A stretch of 64,000 bases of DNA from Spirochaetia bacterium (GCA_009885955.1 VFJS01000016.1:1-64000); one strand, 5' to 3'. Positions 46,423-54,328 are shown, counted from the stretch's first letter. A program made the numbers and translations. Notes: generated by a model from the sequence alone, not told the origin.

Positions 46423-46613
46423 CTGTTTTTTCTCATTTCATCGAGGTTTCCAGCCCAATTTAATTTTCCTTTGTAATCCAGGATTTTTTTTCTGTTGTGG
46501 AGTTTTATTACTTCTTTTAAAGCAAACTCAACAATGCCTTTTTTTGTTTTAATGTTAGTTAACTCCATCGCGGATTTCAATAAGTCATTGTTTATATCAA
46601 TATTTGTTCTCAT
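46419..46613 (-). CDS. vapB: VapB-type antitoxin
   Basis: The frame extends upstream, but the ATG at 46613 has GGGAG six bases before it. 64 residues. MRTNIDINNDLLKSAMELTNIKTKKGIVEFALKEVIKLH has a ribbon-helix-helix pattern that binds DNA and represses the operon. The C-terminal KKILDYKGKLNWAGNLDEM is the toxin-blocking tail that occurs in the VapB family associated with this class of VapC. It overlaps vapC by four bases and is likely to autoregulate the pair. Confidence 0.9.
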   Translation of the reverse strand: MRTNIDINNDLLKSAMELTNIKTKKGIVEFALKEVIKLHNRKKILDYKGKLNWAGNLDEMRKNR

Positions 46614-46828
46614 AATTAAACTCCCTTTATAATACACAAAATTATAGAATAATATACACACAGACAAGTAATTTTTACACAAGCATTAATTTTAATTTTC
46701 CGGGAAGTTTTCTGGCCAGGACAGATTCCGACTTGACATTTATGGACATATGTAAATTTATTGCTGATGATGTGTGATACTTTCGTATTGCTAAATAAAA
46801 AAATATTAAATTTATTTGGAGGAACATA

Positions 46829-47967
46829 ATGAGATCAGCGGTTCAATTATTGAAAAAAGTCTCTCTCTCTCTCTCTCTCTCATACTAATTAGCATTCTAA
46901 CAATAATACCTCTTGGTTGTGATGGAGGAAGCAGTAAGAAGAAAACTGTTACGGAGATAACTGGAGGAACAACCACAGATATATATGTCATTGGATATAG
47001 TATAAATAGTTCTAATGATTGGGTATCTGGGTACTGGAAAAACGGGGTATGGAATACAGCTTCCTCTTCCATTCACGATCTTGAATGTATTGCTGTCTCT
47101 GGAAGTGATGTTTATATTGGCGCAACCGTGTATTATTCTGCTACAAGTACAGTTGGACATCCCGGATACTGGAAGAATGGAGTTTGGAATGTATTGACGC
47201 CTCCAGATCCAACCAAAGATTCAGGTGTTAATGCTTGTACTATTTCAGGGGGTGATGTTTACATCGCTGGTTATAATGTTGCCAATGCTTCTTCATCGTT
47301 AATTGAATATGGTTATTGGAAGAATGGAGTCTGGAATACTGCGACAACCTCCGCACAGGTGCTAGTTAGTGAGATTGCAGTTTCCGGTAGCGATGTTTAT
47401 TTTACTTTAACAAATTACTTTATTGTTCCTAATCCAATTTTTCATGCCGGATACTTTAAAAATGGAGTGTGGAACGAACTGGCTCAAAATTTAGATATTG
47501 CATCGATTGCTGTATCAGGAATTGATGTTTATGTAGCTGGAACTAATGATACATCATTTTACAGTACTAGTACGAGTACTGCAGGCTATTGGAAGAATGG
47601 CGTATGGAACATATTGATACCTCCAGATCCAACTAAAGATTCAGAGGCAATGTCGATTTTTATATCAGGAACTGATGTTTATGTAGCTGGAACTAATGAT
47701 ACATCATTTACCAGTCTTAGTACGAGTACTGCAGGCTATTGGAAGAATGGCGTATGGAACGGACTCACTCTCTTGGATCCGACAAAAGATTCGTCGACCG
47801 ATACAATTTTTGTGTCAGGAACTGATATTTATGTTGGTGGTAATTGCCTGAACAGTTCTGATATATGGGTGGCAGGTTATTGGAAGAATGGGGTGTGGAA
47901 TGGACTGACCCCTCTTGATCCAACAAAAGATTCATATCTTCAATCATTTATAGTAGTAACTCAATAG
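46829..47967 (+). CDS. Phase-variable surface lipoprotein with GYWKNGVWN repeats (out of frame)
   Basis: A good ribosome site (TTTGGAGGAACATA) leads to the ATG at 46829, which reads MRSAVQLLKKVSLSLSLSY then stops at 46886. In the +1-shifted frame, the sequence continues LILISILTIIPLGC (lipobox) and then 360 residues to 47967. The two pieces together make a proper lipoprotein signal peptide, so the gene is split by the (TC)11 tract at 46860-46881. Loss of one TC unit or gain of two would restore the frame. The only other start, a TTG at 46816, lacks a ribosome site and gives an acidic, poor leader. The mature protein has seven units, each with GYWKNGVWN and SGxDVYVAG, as in a beta-propeller. 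Confidence 0.75.
46860..46881 (+). repeat. (TC)11 simple sequence repeat
   Basis: Eleven uninterrupted TC dinucleotides lie within signal-peptide codons, 31 bases from the start codon. Slippage by one unit shifts the reading frame of the downstream lipoprotein. A tract of this length and position is typical of contingency loci. Confidence 0.95.
47520..47762 (+). repeat. Near-identical direct repeat inside the lipoprotein
   Basis: Two units (about 47521-47610 and 47668-47760) share long identical runs such as GATGTTTATGTAGCTGGAAC and TAGTACGAGTACTGCAGGC. The protein repeat is conserved at DNA level, so the number of repeats could change by recombination. Confidence 0.75.
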
Positions 47968-48129
47968 GCATTTTGACTAATCAATAAGATGATCTGAATG
48001 CGGCAGCCGGGTGAGCAGGTTTATGGCTGCCGCATACTCTATTCCCCACCGGTTTTTAATATACCAGTTCTCTGCAGATGTATTAATTATTATCTTGACT
48101 TTTTCATTTATTTATTAGAAATTGATGGA

Positions 48130-48450
48130 ATGGATAATGAAACAAAAGATATAATTCACGGCATTCAATCAATAGTTCGGGAATTTGATAAACAGGGTGA
48201 AGTTATTCTTTATGGTTCGCGGGCCCGTGGTAATGCGGAACCCGATTCCGACTGGGATTTTTTAATTATTTCAAGCCGGGATATTTCTTGGGATGAGGAA
48301 AAAAAAATTCGTTCATCATTATACGGATATGAATTAAAAACTGGAATTATCATGAGCGTAATGATCCGTTCCTGTGAGAGATGGATGGACCCGCGGTCAA
48401 TGATAACCCCTTTTCGCCTTTATGTTGATCGGGAGGGTATTCATTTTTAA
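48130..48450 (+). CDS. MNT-type nucleotidyltransferase antitoxin
   Basis: The frame starts earlier, but the ATG at 48130 begins the usual N-terminus MDNETKDIIHGIQSIV. 106 residues with the minimal nucleotidyltransferase motif GSRARGNAEPDSDWDFL (GS-x10-DxD type). Such proteins modify the partner HEPN toxin by AMPylation and so neutralise it. The stop overlaps the start of the HEPN remnant (TAATG). It appears intact, but the partner is not. Confidence 0.85.
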   Translation: MDNETKDIIHGIQSIVREFDKQGEVILYGSRARGNAEPDSDWDFLIISSRDISWDEEKKIRSSLYGYELKTGIIMSVMIRSCERWMDPRSMITPFRLYVDREGIHF

Positions 48451-48592
48451 TGGAACCACTTGAAGATATTGTCCGCTATCGCCTGGAAAGATCAAAAGAA
48501 ACAATGATTTTTTTATTATGGAATCGGTAGAGATAAATGATCTATTGCCCCGTGCTGAAGAATTTATCTCTGAAATTGCTCGTCTGGTATAA
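48450..48592 (+). pseudogene. HEPN toxin gene with an internal deletion
   Basis: From the ATG at 48450 the frame begins MEPLEDIVRYRLERSKETM, the usual HEPN start, then breaks into a stop at 48528-48530. In another frame, from 48519, the sequence reads MESVEINDLLPRAEEFISE, the usual end of these proteins, up to a stop at 48590-48592. A normal gene has about 390 bases; about 250 are missing from the middle, including the RxxxxH active site. Both ends survive. Confidence 0.8.
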
Positions 48593-48641
48593 TTGCTGCA
48601 TATATTTTATTTGATATAACTTTATAAATTATCAATTTTAC

Positions 48642-48669
48642 TTGACATTCCTCATACTTTGTAGATAAT
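48642..48669 (+). promoter_or_regulatory. Candidate promoter of hicBA
   Basis: TTGACA (48642-48647) and GATAAT (48664-48669), with a spacer of 16 bases. It is about 85 bases before hicB. Confidence 0.5.
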
Positions 48670-48753
48670 TTAAATATGAAATGATTTTGATATTGCTTAG
48701 ACGCTGAATTCATTAGTATTGTGGTAAAAAAAAGAAAAAAGGATTAAATTTAA

Positions 48754-48975
48754 ATGGAATATTATTATAAAATTATAATTGAGCCCCAGGAAGAAGGCGG
48801 TTATACCGCGTATGTTCCAAAACTTCCCGGCTGCGTTTCGGAAGGGGATACCTATGACATGGCGCTCGTGAATATTAAAGAAGCCCTGGAGCTTTATCTT
48901 GAAACGATGAAAGAACGTAATAATATAATCATTAAAGATGATATTCACATTTCAGAAGTCTGCATAAAAATATGA
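48754..48975 (+). CDS. hicB: HicB-family antitoxin
   Basis: 73 residues. EPQEEGGYTAYVPKLPGCVSEGDTYDMALVNIKEALELYLETM is the HicB RNase-H-like fold with the usual order of EEGG, YVPxLPGC and G-D-T. This is the short form with no C-terminal HTH. It neutralises HicA. AAGGA precedes the ATG at suitable distance. It overlaps hicA by four bases. Confidence 0.93.
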   Translation: MEYYYKIIIEPQEEGGYTAYVPKLPGCVSEGDTYDMALVNIKEALELYLETMKERNNIIIKDDIHISEVCIKI

Positions 48976-49193
48976 GTAAAGATCTTCCATCACTGAAACC
49001 GGGTGATGTAATCCGTATGTTAAAAAAAATCGGCTTTGAATTTTATCGGCAAAAGGGGAGCCATAAAATATATGTAAAAGACGGCTATATGGTTATTGTG
49101 CCTGAACATAACAAAGATTTAAAGAAAGGAACGCTTTTCAACATTATAAAAGGAACTGGATTATCTGTTGATGAATTTTTAAAATTTAAATAA
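48972..49193 (+). CDS. hicA: HicA-family mRNA interferase
   Basis: 73 residues with the double-stranded-RNA-binding-like fold: LPSLKPGDVIRMLKKIGFEFYRQKGSHKIYVKDGYMVIVPEHNKDLKKGTLFNIIKGTGLSVDEF. The catalytic His lies in GSHKIY. HicA cuts mRNA. The order hicB before hicA is the less common one but is known. Its stop is 17 bases from the convergent acyltransferase stop. Both partners look complete. Confidence 0.93.
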   Translation: MSKDLPSLKPGDVIRMLKKIGFEFYRQKGSHKIYVKDGYMVIVPEHNKDLKKGTLFNIIKGTGLSVDEFLKFK

Positions 49194-49210
49194 CGATTCG
49201 AATGATGTCT

Positions 49211-50335
49211 TTATCCCAGCTTCTCCCTGTTAATCACAGGGTTGGCATAGGCCTCCAGTATGATTGAACGGATACCAGGTTGAAGCCTTTTATACCGCTC
49301 CAGAAACTTTTCCTTTTCCTCTACAGAATAGAAACCGCTGTATTTTGCCGTGCCGTTTAGTTCATCCAGTGCAATATAATTCGTGGGCCACAGCCTGTAA
49401 CCCGAGATGATTGCCCGGTCAAGGGCATTGGCCGCCTCCTTTTCATTTGAGAATCTTTCCGTGAGGGGCTCAGAGAAGGAGTAGTGGACCCTTCCTTTGT
49501 ATCCTGTAATCCCCATATTTATACTGGCAAGGTCGTCACCTGTTTTTTTTTCGTGAGAGGAGTCACTTTGTTTCCTGAACAGCTCGAGCCCTTTCATCTT
49601 GTCGCAGGGGTCGTATTCATAGGAGACCGACACGGGGACAATGTTGAGTTTCTGGATGAATTCTCCGGCCGGAATTCCCCCATCCTTCTGCGAGAGGGTG
49701 AGCATTTTTATTACCGCGGGGTTTGTGGCATCGTTGCCGTCCTTTGCCCTCCCTTCACGCTGCGCTATCCAGACCGAGATCCCCCTGGATAATGTGTAAT
49801 ATATATATTTTGAAAGATGGACCGATTCCCTGAGCTGCTCCATTATCGGGAGTTCCCTTTTTACTATAAAGGACTTGTTGATACGAATGAGGTCAGATAT
49901 AAACTGGTTAATAAGGAGGTTGTCTCCAAAGGCTATCTCCAATGTATCAAAACTCTTTTCATGGAGACAGTAGGTAAGGAGTGCCGGGTCCAGGGTGATG
50001 TCCCTGTGGTTGCTGATATAGAGATAGGCGCTGCCTTTCGATAACCTCTCAATGCCCGAGGATGTGAGTTCATCAATGGAATTTTTAACCACGGGTTTCA
50101 GCATCATTTCTATGACCACGGCATCCTGGAACTCCTTCACCGTCGTCAAGCTTCTCAGCTTTTTTTTGATAAAATCAACAGCCGTGATATTAACCTTCCC
50201 GTCGGCCCCGGTGATCTTTGTCCCGGTCATGAGCTGAATGCCCGAGATGAAATCACTGCTTTCTATCATCCTGGCAATTACTGATTCAATCTCATGGTCC
50301 CTGAAAGGCCTGATGTCATCGAATTCGCTGTCCAT
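49211..50335 (-). CDS. PlsC-like acyltransferase
   Basis: 374 residues without signal peptide. The acyltransferase motif I is ISNHRDITLDPALL, with five residues between His and Asp rather than the usual four (NHx4D), a variant seen in one subgroup of 1-acyl-glycerol-3-phosphate acyltransferases. WIAQREGRAKDGNDATNPAVIKML resembles motif III (EGxR) with the substrate-binding Arg. These enzymes acylate glycerol-phosphate lipids or similar. The role in phospholipid or surface-lipid synthesis is inferred. It lies downstream of the repeat element at 50376 and converges on hicA. Confidence 0.8.
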   Translation of the reverse strand: MDSEFDDIRPFRDHEIESVIARMIESSDFISGIQLMTGTKITGADGKVNITAVDFIKKKLRSLTTVKEFQDAVVIEMMLKPVVKNSIDELTSSGIERLSKGSAYLYISNHRDITLDPALLTYCLHEKSFDTLEIAFGDNLLINQFISDLIRINKSFIVKRELPIMEQLRESVHLSKYIYYTLSRGISVWIAQREGRAKDGNDATNPAVIKMLTLSQKDGGIPAGEFIQKLNIVPVSVSYEYDPCDKMKGLELFRKQSDSSHEKKTGDDLASINMGITGYKGRVHYSFSEPLTERFSNEKEAANALDRAIISGYRLWPTNYIALDELNGTAKYSGFYSVEEKEKFLERYKRLQPGIRSIILEAYANPVINREKLG

Positions 50336-50375
50336 GTAATATATCCTTTAATTTAGTATTTTTGGAGAAACGGTA

Positions 50376-50570
50376 TGCCCTCACCCGCGCTCTGCGCGTT
50401 CGTCGAGCGCTTTTAGGACATCCTGTCCGCGCTCGACACTAAGGCCTCCTGCCTGTCGCCTCTCCCAGTAGGGCGAGGGTTTATTATACGGAACAAGGGG
50501 CTTAAGCTCCTTGTTCTTGATTGCCAACTCCCCTCTCCCTATTCCGGGAGAGGGGCCGGGGGTGAGGGCA
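50376..50570. repeat. Dispersed palindromic element, family C (long copy with insertion)
   Basis: The ends match the copy at 40521: TGCCCTCACCC at the left and GGGTGAGGGCA at the right. The central palindrome (about 50489-50516) has one mismatch. The left half carries about 60 extra bases, including a hairpin at 50402-50437. Confidence 0.85.
50402..50437. repeat. Nested hairpin within the family C copy
   Basis: GTCGAGCGC at 50402-50410 pairs with GCGCTCGAC at 50429-50437 around a second palindrome GGACATCCTGTCC (50416-50428). The ACATCCTGT core recurs in the hairpin array at 52940-52952. Confidence 0.8.
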
Positions 50571-50575
50571 TTATC

Positions 50576-50601
50576 CCTCTGTGTCTCTGAGCCTCTGTGG
50601 C
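50576..50601. repeat. Solo family A arm
   Basis: The reverse complement of this 26-base stretch is identical to the family A left arm at 6106-6131. There is no second arm nearby. It abuts the family C element. Confidence 0.85.
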
Positions 50602-50644
50602 AAAATTTTTTTGTTTCCGGATATCGCCTACTCCCCTGGTTTCA

Positions 50645-52600
50645 TCAGCTTTTAAGCTCCGGCAGGTCTTTGTAATATTCCAGTGACTCGGGGTTTCTCA
50701 AAGCGTCCCTGTTGAGGACCGCCTCTCCCTGCACCGTTTTTTTAACGGCCAGCTCCACCTTTTTCATGTTCAACGTATAGGGGATGTCGGCCACGGCAAT
50801 TATTTTTGCAGGGACATGCCTGGGCGATGCTTCCTTCCTGATGTTATTTTTTATTTTATCAGCCAGTTTCTGGTCAAGGTTAATGCCGGGTGCTGTTTTG
50901 ACAAAGAGAACCACCCGTACATCATTGTTCCACTCCTGGCCGATGACTATGCTGTCTGCAATCTCATCCATCTGTTCCAAGATCCTGTATATATCCGCGG
51001 TCCCTATTCTGACGCCTCCGGGGTTCAGGGTGGCATCGGACCTGCCGTATATCACCACACCTCCATTTTCGCTGATCTCGATAAAATCCCCATGCCTCCA
51101 TATATCGGGATATACATCAAAGTACGCGGAATGATATTTTTTCCCGTCCGGGTCTTCCCAGAAATTTATTGGCATTGATGGGAACGGCGCCGTGCAGACG
51201 AGCTCCCCTTTTTTGCCGATGACAGGCTTTCCTTTCTCGTCAAAGGATTCCACCTTCATTGCCAGGCCGCGGCACTGGAGCTCGCCTGAATATACCGGTC
51301 CCATGGGGTTTCCCAGCGCGAAGCATCCGTTAAGGTCGGTCCCTCCGGAAATTGAAGCAAGCTGCAGGTCTGATTTTACCTCCCGGTATATGAATTCAAA
51401 CCCTTCCGCTGACAGGGGGGACCCGGTTGAGAGTACGGTCCTCAGTTTTTCCAGGCCGAATTCCTTTCCTGGCTTAAAACCGGTATTCTGCAGGGCTGCA
51501 ATATATCCTGCACTTGTACCGAAAACGGTGAATTTCTCATCCTGGGCCAGTTTCCAGAGTGCCTCGGGCCCGGGGTGGAAGGGATTTCCGTCAAAGAGGA
51601 CTATGGCTGCGCCGGTGGCAAGGGAGCTCACGAGCCAGTTCCACATCATCCAGCCGCATGTGGTGAAGTAGAAAATTGTATCATCCTTTTTCAGATCGGT
51701 ATGCAGGAGGAGCTCCTTCATATGATGGATGAGTATCCCTCCGGCGCTCTGGACCATGCATTTGGGGAGGCCGGTGGTGCCTGATGAATACATCACGTAC
51801 AGGGGATGTCCAAAAGGGAGCTGTTCAAAAATCAGTTCGGGATTTTTATCCTTTGAAATAAAATCACCGTAGAGCACCGCTTTCGGCATTAAACTGATGT
51901 CCGGCGTGGAAGATATATAGGGGAAAACAACAATTTTTTCTATGGTGTCCAGGCTCTTCAGAATTTCCGAAACGACGGTGAGCGAGGAAAAGGACTTTCC
52001 CTTGAAGGAGTATCCGTCTGCGGTGAAGAGGATTCTGGGTTTAATCTGCCCGAAGCGGTCAAGAACTCCCTTCACTCCGAAATCCGGGGAGCAGGAAGAC
52101 CAGAGTGCGCCGATGCTTGTAGCAGCGAGCATTGCAATTACTGCACCGGGGATATTTGGCATAAATCCTGCAATGCGGTCGCCTGGTTTTATCCCCGCAT
52201 TTCTCATGGACAGGGCAAGCCGCGCCACCTCATTGTAGAGCCCGGCATGTGTTATTCTGACCGTGTTGCGCTCCTCGCCTTTGAATATAATGGCGGTCCT
52301 GTCGTCCCTGTGCCTCAGGAGGTTTTCAGCGAAGTTAAGCCTGGCGCTTGAAAACCATTTTGCCCCGGGCATTTTTTGCAAGTCGTCGATCACCTCCCTG
52401 TATCCGCTAGAAGAAATTATTCCGGCCTCTTTCCACATCTCCTCCCAGAACCCGGGGATATTGTCAATGGACCATTGGTAGAGGTCGCCGTATTGGGAAA
52501 AGGTTTGTTCATATTTTTTATTTATGGACTGCATAAATTTATAAAGGTTCGTGTTCCTGATCCGCTCTTCACCGGGCTGCCAGAGTAAGTTTCCCCTCAT
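50645..52600 (-). CDS. aacS: Acetoacetyl-CoA synthetase
   Basis: An acetoacetate-CoA ligase (651 residues) of the ANL superfamily. It activates acetoacetate to its CoA ester for use in ketone-body metabolism or storage-polymer turnover. The family N-terminus is LLWQPGEERIRNTNLYKFM. The AMP-forming motif is VMYSSGTTGLPKCMVQSAGG. The adenylate-binding stretch reads ISGGTDLNGCFALGNPMGPVYSGELQ, and IYGRSDATLNPGGVRIGTADIY near residue 530 has the hinge. The C-terminal Lys is in PYTLNMKKVELAVKK. GGAG lies seven bases before the ATG. No other ketone-body gene is adjacent. Confidence 0.92.
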   Translation of the reverse strand: MRGNLLWQPGEERIRNTNLYKFMQSINKKYEQTFSQYGDLYQWSIDNIPGFWEEMWKEAGIISSSGYREVIDDLQKMPGAKWFSSARLNFAENLLRHRDDRTAIIFKGEERNTVRITHAGLYNEVARLALSMRNAGIKPGDRIAGFMPNIPGAVIAMLAATSIGALWSSCSPDFGVKGVLDRFGQIKPRILFTADGYSFKGKSFSSLTVVSEILKSLDTIEKIVVFPYISSTPDISLMPKAVLYGDFISKDKNPELIFEQLPFGHPLYVMYSSGTTGLPKCMVQSAGGILIHHMKELLLHTDLKKDDTIFYFTTCGWMMWNWLVSSLATGAAIVLFDGNPFHPGPEALWKLAQDEKFTVFGTSAGYIAALQNTGFKPGKEFGLEKLRTVLSTGSPLSAEGFEFIYREVKSDLQLASISGGTDLNGCFALGNPMGPVYSGELQCRGLAMKVESFDEKGKPVIGKKGELVCTAPFPSMPINFWEDPDGKKYHSAYFDVYPDIWRHGDFIEISENGGVVIYGRSDATLNPGGVRIGTADIYRILEQMDEIADSIVIGQEWNNDVRVVLFVKTAPGINLDQKLADKIKNNIRKEASPRHVPAKIIAVADIPYTLNMKKVELAVKKTVQGEAVLNRDALRNPESLEYYKDLPELKS

Positions 52601-52726
52601 ATCGTATCTCCATAATTATGAAAATTTTTTTATTCTAATAAATTATTCAGAAAAAAGTATTTTAGATAATCATAAATAGCTGAAACATCGTTGTTTTAAA
52701 TGTCAATGATTTTATTATAAAATATG

Positions 52727-52960
52727 GCCTGCGGCCGGATTGTCTCCATGCAGGAGATGGGCAAGTTCGGATTGTCATCCGATGTGAATGTCCAGTGGGC
52801 TGGACTTGAACATGATAGGGGGCGTCTCCCGACGGCCGCCGTCGCAAAGCTGATTGCGACGTCTCGCGATAGGAAGTCGCAATGCCGGCCCAGCCACAGG
52901 ACGTGGCGAAAAGGGCCGGCCTGTCGCGGCTTTGCATTCGAACATCCTGTTCAGCACCTA
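52727..52960. repeat. Array of GC-rich hairpins
   Basis: Successive palindromes, in order: CGGAT-TGTC-ATCCG (52768-52781), GTCCAG-TGGG-CTGGAC (52790-52805), GACGGC-C-GCCGTC (52831-52843), GTCGCAA-AGCTGA-TTGCGAC (52841-52860), GCCGGCCC with GGGCCGGC (52884-52891 with 52913-52920, holding GCCAC-AGGAC-GTGGC within), and GAACA-TCC-TGTTC (52940-52952). The region has much higher GC than its flanks. I find no convincing gene; a frame of 131 codons across it is of odd composition and has no ribosome site. The rest of the spacer to 53375 shows only AT-rich sequence. Confidence 0.7.
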
Positions 52961-53375
52961 TCGACCCCCGCGTCGCTCGCTCAACGCCGCGAGGGGCTGT
53001 CTTGTTCTATTTATGAATTTATTCAATCGCCTGCGGATGCTCCTCCTGAGCAATCCTCGGCGCATTTCGCTCGACGTCCCTGTCTCGCTCAAAATTGGGC
53101 TAAAATCAGTATGGATTAATGATTCATTATCTACAAAGTTTCAATAGTAATTTTAAAAGAACATTATATTAATTATGCTTCAGGATCATTACGATTGTAA
53201 ATTTAAATGATGAAAATTTTTTGAATAAAAATAATTTATTTGTCAGAACAGAGTTGAAACGGTGTTGAAGCGGAGTAGTTATACGGCGGAAAAAGATAAA
53301 AAATATTATTCTTATTGCATTATTATTAACTTATTATAGATTTTCGTTTCACTAATAAATGATTATGGATTTTTA

Positions 53376-53657
53376 ATGGATAAGGAATCTGCTTTTAAAA
53401 AAATATCTGAGCTAATTCATCGTTTTGAAGAACATAAGGAATCTTATAAAAAAAGCGATTATAATGAAACTCAGACCCGCAGGGATTTTATTGACCCGTT
53501 TTTCAAGGCACTTGGCTGGGATATTGATAATGAACAGGGATTGGCCGAGGCTTACCGTGAAGTTATTCTTGAGGATAAATTAAAAATTGATGAGATGGTT
53601 TATAAACTATACGGACTTTCTGAAGAAGGAATACGGATTGTGAAAGGTGCATTGTGA
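53376..53657 (+). pseudogene. Type IIG restriction-modification remnant (N- and C-terminus fused)
   Basis: Residues 1-70, with FEEHKESYKKSDYNETQTRRDFIDPFFKALGWDIDNEQGLAEAYREVI, are the N-terminal nuclease-side start of Eco57I-like type IIG enzymes. Residues 72-93, DEMVYKLYGLSEEGIRIVKG, are the usual C-terminus of the same proteins. About 900 residues in between, including methyltransferase and target-recognition domains, are gone in frame. The 93-residue product is most likely inert. The stop overlaps the next gene's GTG start. Confidence 0.75.
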
Positions 53658-53905
53658 AAGTAATTTTACATCCTCATGCAGTGCAGCGGCTTCCTGAACG
53701 TGGAGCTTTAGAGGAAGAAGTAATCAAAACTGTTTTACATGGGGAAGAATTTCCAGCTAAATTTAGCAGAACCGGTTTTAGACTCAATCATCCTTTAACC
53801 GGTATTTGGCGTGGCAAAACATATAACATTAAACAGATTGAGGCCTTTGCAGTTAAGGAAAATGATTATTAGCTTGTCATCACCATCATTGTTAAGTATT
53901 TTTAA
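53654..53905 (+). pseudogene. DUF4258-family toxin gene with an in-frame stop
   Basis: It starts with GTG overlapping the previous stop by four bases. The frame gives HPHAVQRLPERGALEEEVIKTVLHGEEFPAKF, RTGFR and GIWRGKTYNIKQIEAFAVKENDY, as in DUF4258 proteins. Then a TAG at 53870-53872 interrupts, where family members usually have Trp, and the same frame continues LVITIIVKYF to a TAA at 53905. One base change (TGG to TAG) explains it. It is probably inactivated; a truncated 72-residue product could still be made. Confidence 0.8.
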
Positions 53906-53921
53906 TAAAGAGAGGCAGCTA

Positions 53922-54158
53922 ATGGAATTAAGTTACGATTCAAAATATAATATCGCCTATATCAGATTTAGGGACAAAGTTGATGAGGTCGAAACAATCA
54001 AAGTAAGCGATGAGCTTTTTATTGACTTGTCCCCGGATGGTAAAGTTTATGGTATAGAATTGCTCAATGCCGGCGATCAGCTCGGTATGCTGGAGGGTAA
54101 ACCATTTACATTTATCAATGAAGCGGAAAATAAAAAGACTGAAATGCCGATAGTTTAA
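53922..54158 (+). CDS. DUF2283-family antitoxin-like protein
   Basis: The true start is the ATG at 53922 with GAGAGG nine bases upstream; longer in-frame extension upstream overlaps the toxin. 78 residues. MELSYDSKYNIAYIRFRDKVDEVETIKVSDELFIDLSPDGKVYGIELLNAG is the DUF2283 pattern. Such proteins occur next to DUF4258-type toxins and are predicted antitoxins. It is intact while the toxin gene before it is interrupted. Confidence 0.85.
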   Translation: MELSYDSKYNIAYIRFRDKVDEVETIKVSDELFIDLSPDGKVYGIELLNAGDQLGMLEGKPFTFINEAENKKTEMPIV

Positions 54159-54171
54159 GTTTATTATAAGA

Positions 54172-54215
54172 AACCCTCGCCCTACCGGGAGAGGGCGCGC
54201 CGGAGGCGGGGTGAG
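54172..54215. repeat. Family C element remnant
   Basis: CCCTCGCCCTACCGGGAGAGGGC and a closing GGCGGGGTGAGG recall the family C ends and hairpin, but lack the palindrome. It lies just after the DUF2283 gene. Confidence 0.55.
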
Positions 54216-54238
54216 GAAATCAGGATTGTGGAAGGTAT

Positions 54239-54328
54239 CTGAACCTTGATTAAAGGATTAAATGATTAAGAAAAGAATTATTGCTTTTAAATCAAGTTAA
54301 TCCTGAAATCACGTGAATCAAGGTTCAG
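54239..54328. repeat. Short inverted-repeat element, family D
   Basis: CTGAACCTTGATT (54239-54251) and AATCAAGGTTCAG (54316-54328) are perfect 13-base terminal inverted repeats around 64 bases. Inside, GGATTAAATGATTAAG and GTTAATCC pair loosely. It is non-coding and lies between the DUF2283 and MNT genes. Confidence 0.85.

Noticed and set aside
46816-46888. TTG at 46816 as the lipoprotein start
   Set aside because: No ribosome site, and the N-terminus (EEHNEISGSIIEKS) is acidic and does not suit a signal peptide. The ATG at 46829 has a strong site.
52727-52960. Hairpin array as integron attC sites
   Set aside because: No R'/R'' core sites (GTTRRRY) and no integrase nearby.
52724-53119. Plus-strand frame of 131 codons in the hairpin array
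   Set aside because: Codon use is irregular, the start lacks a ribosome site, and the DNA is dominated by palindromes.
40521-54328. The dispersed repeats as a CRISPR array
   Set aside because: Copies are far apart, have inverted ends and no regular spacers; no cas genes are present.
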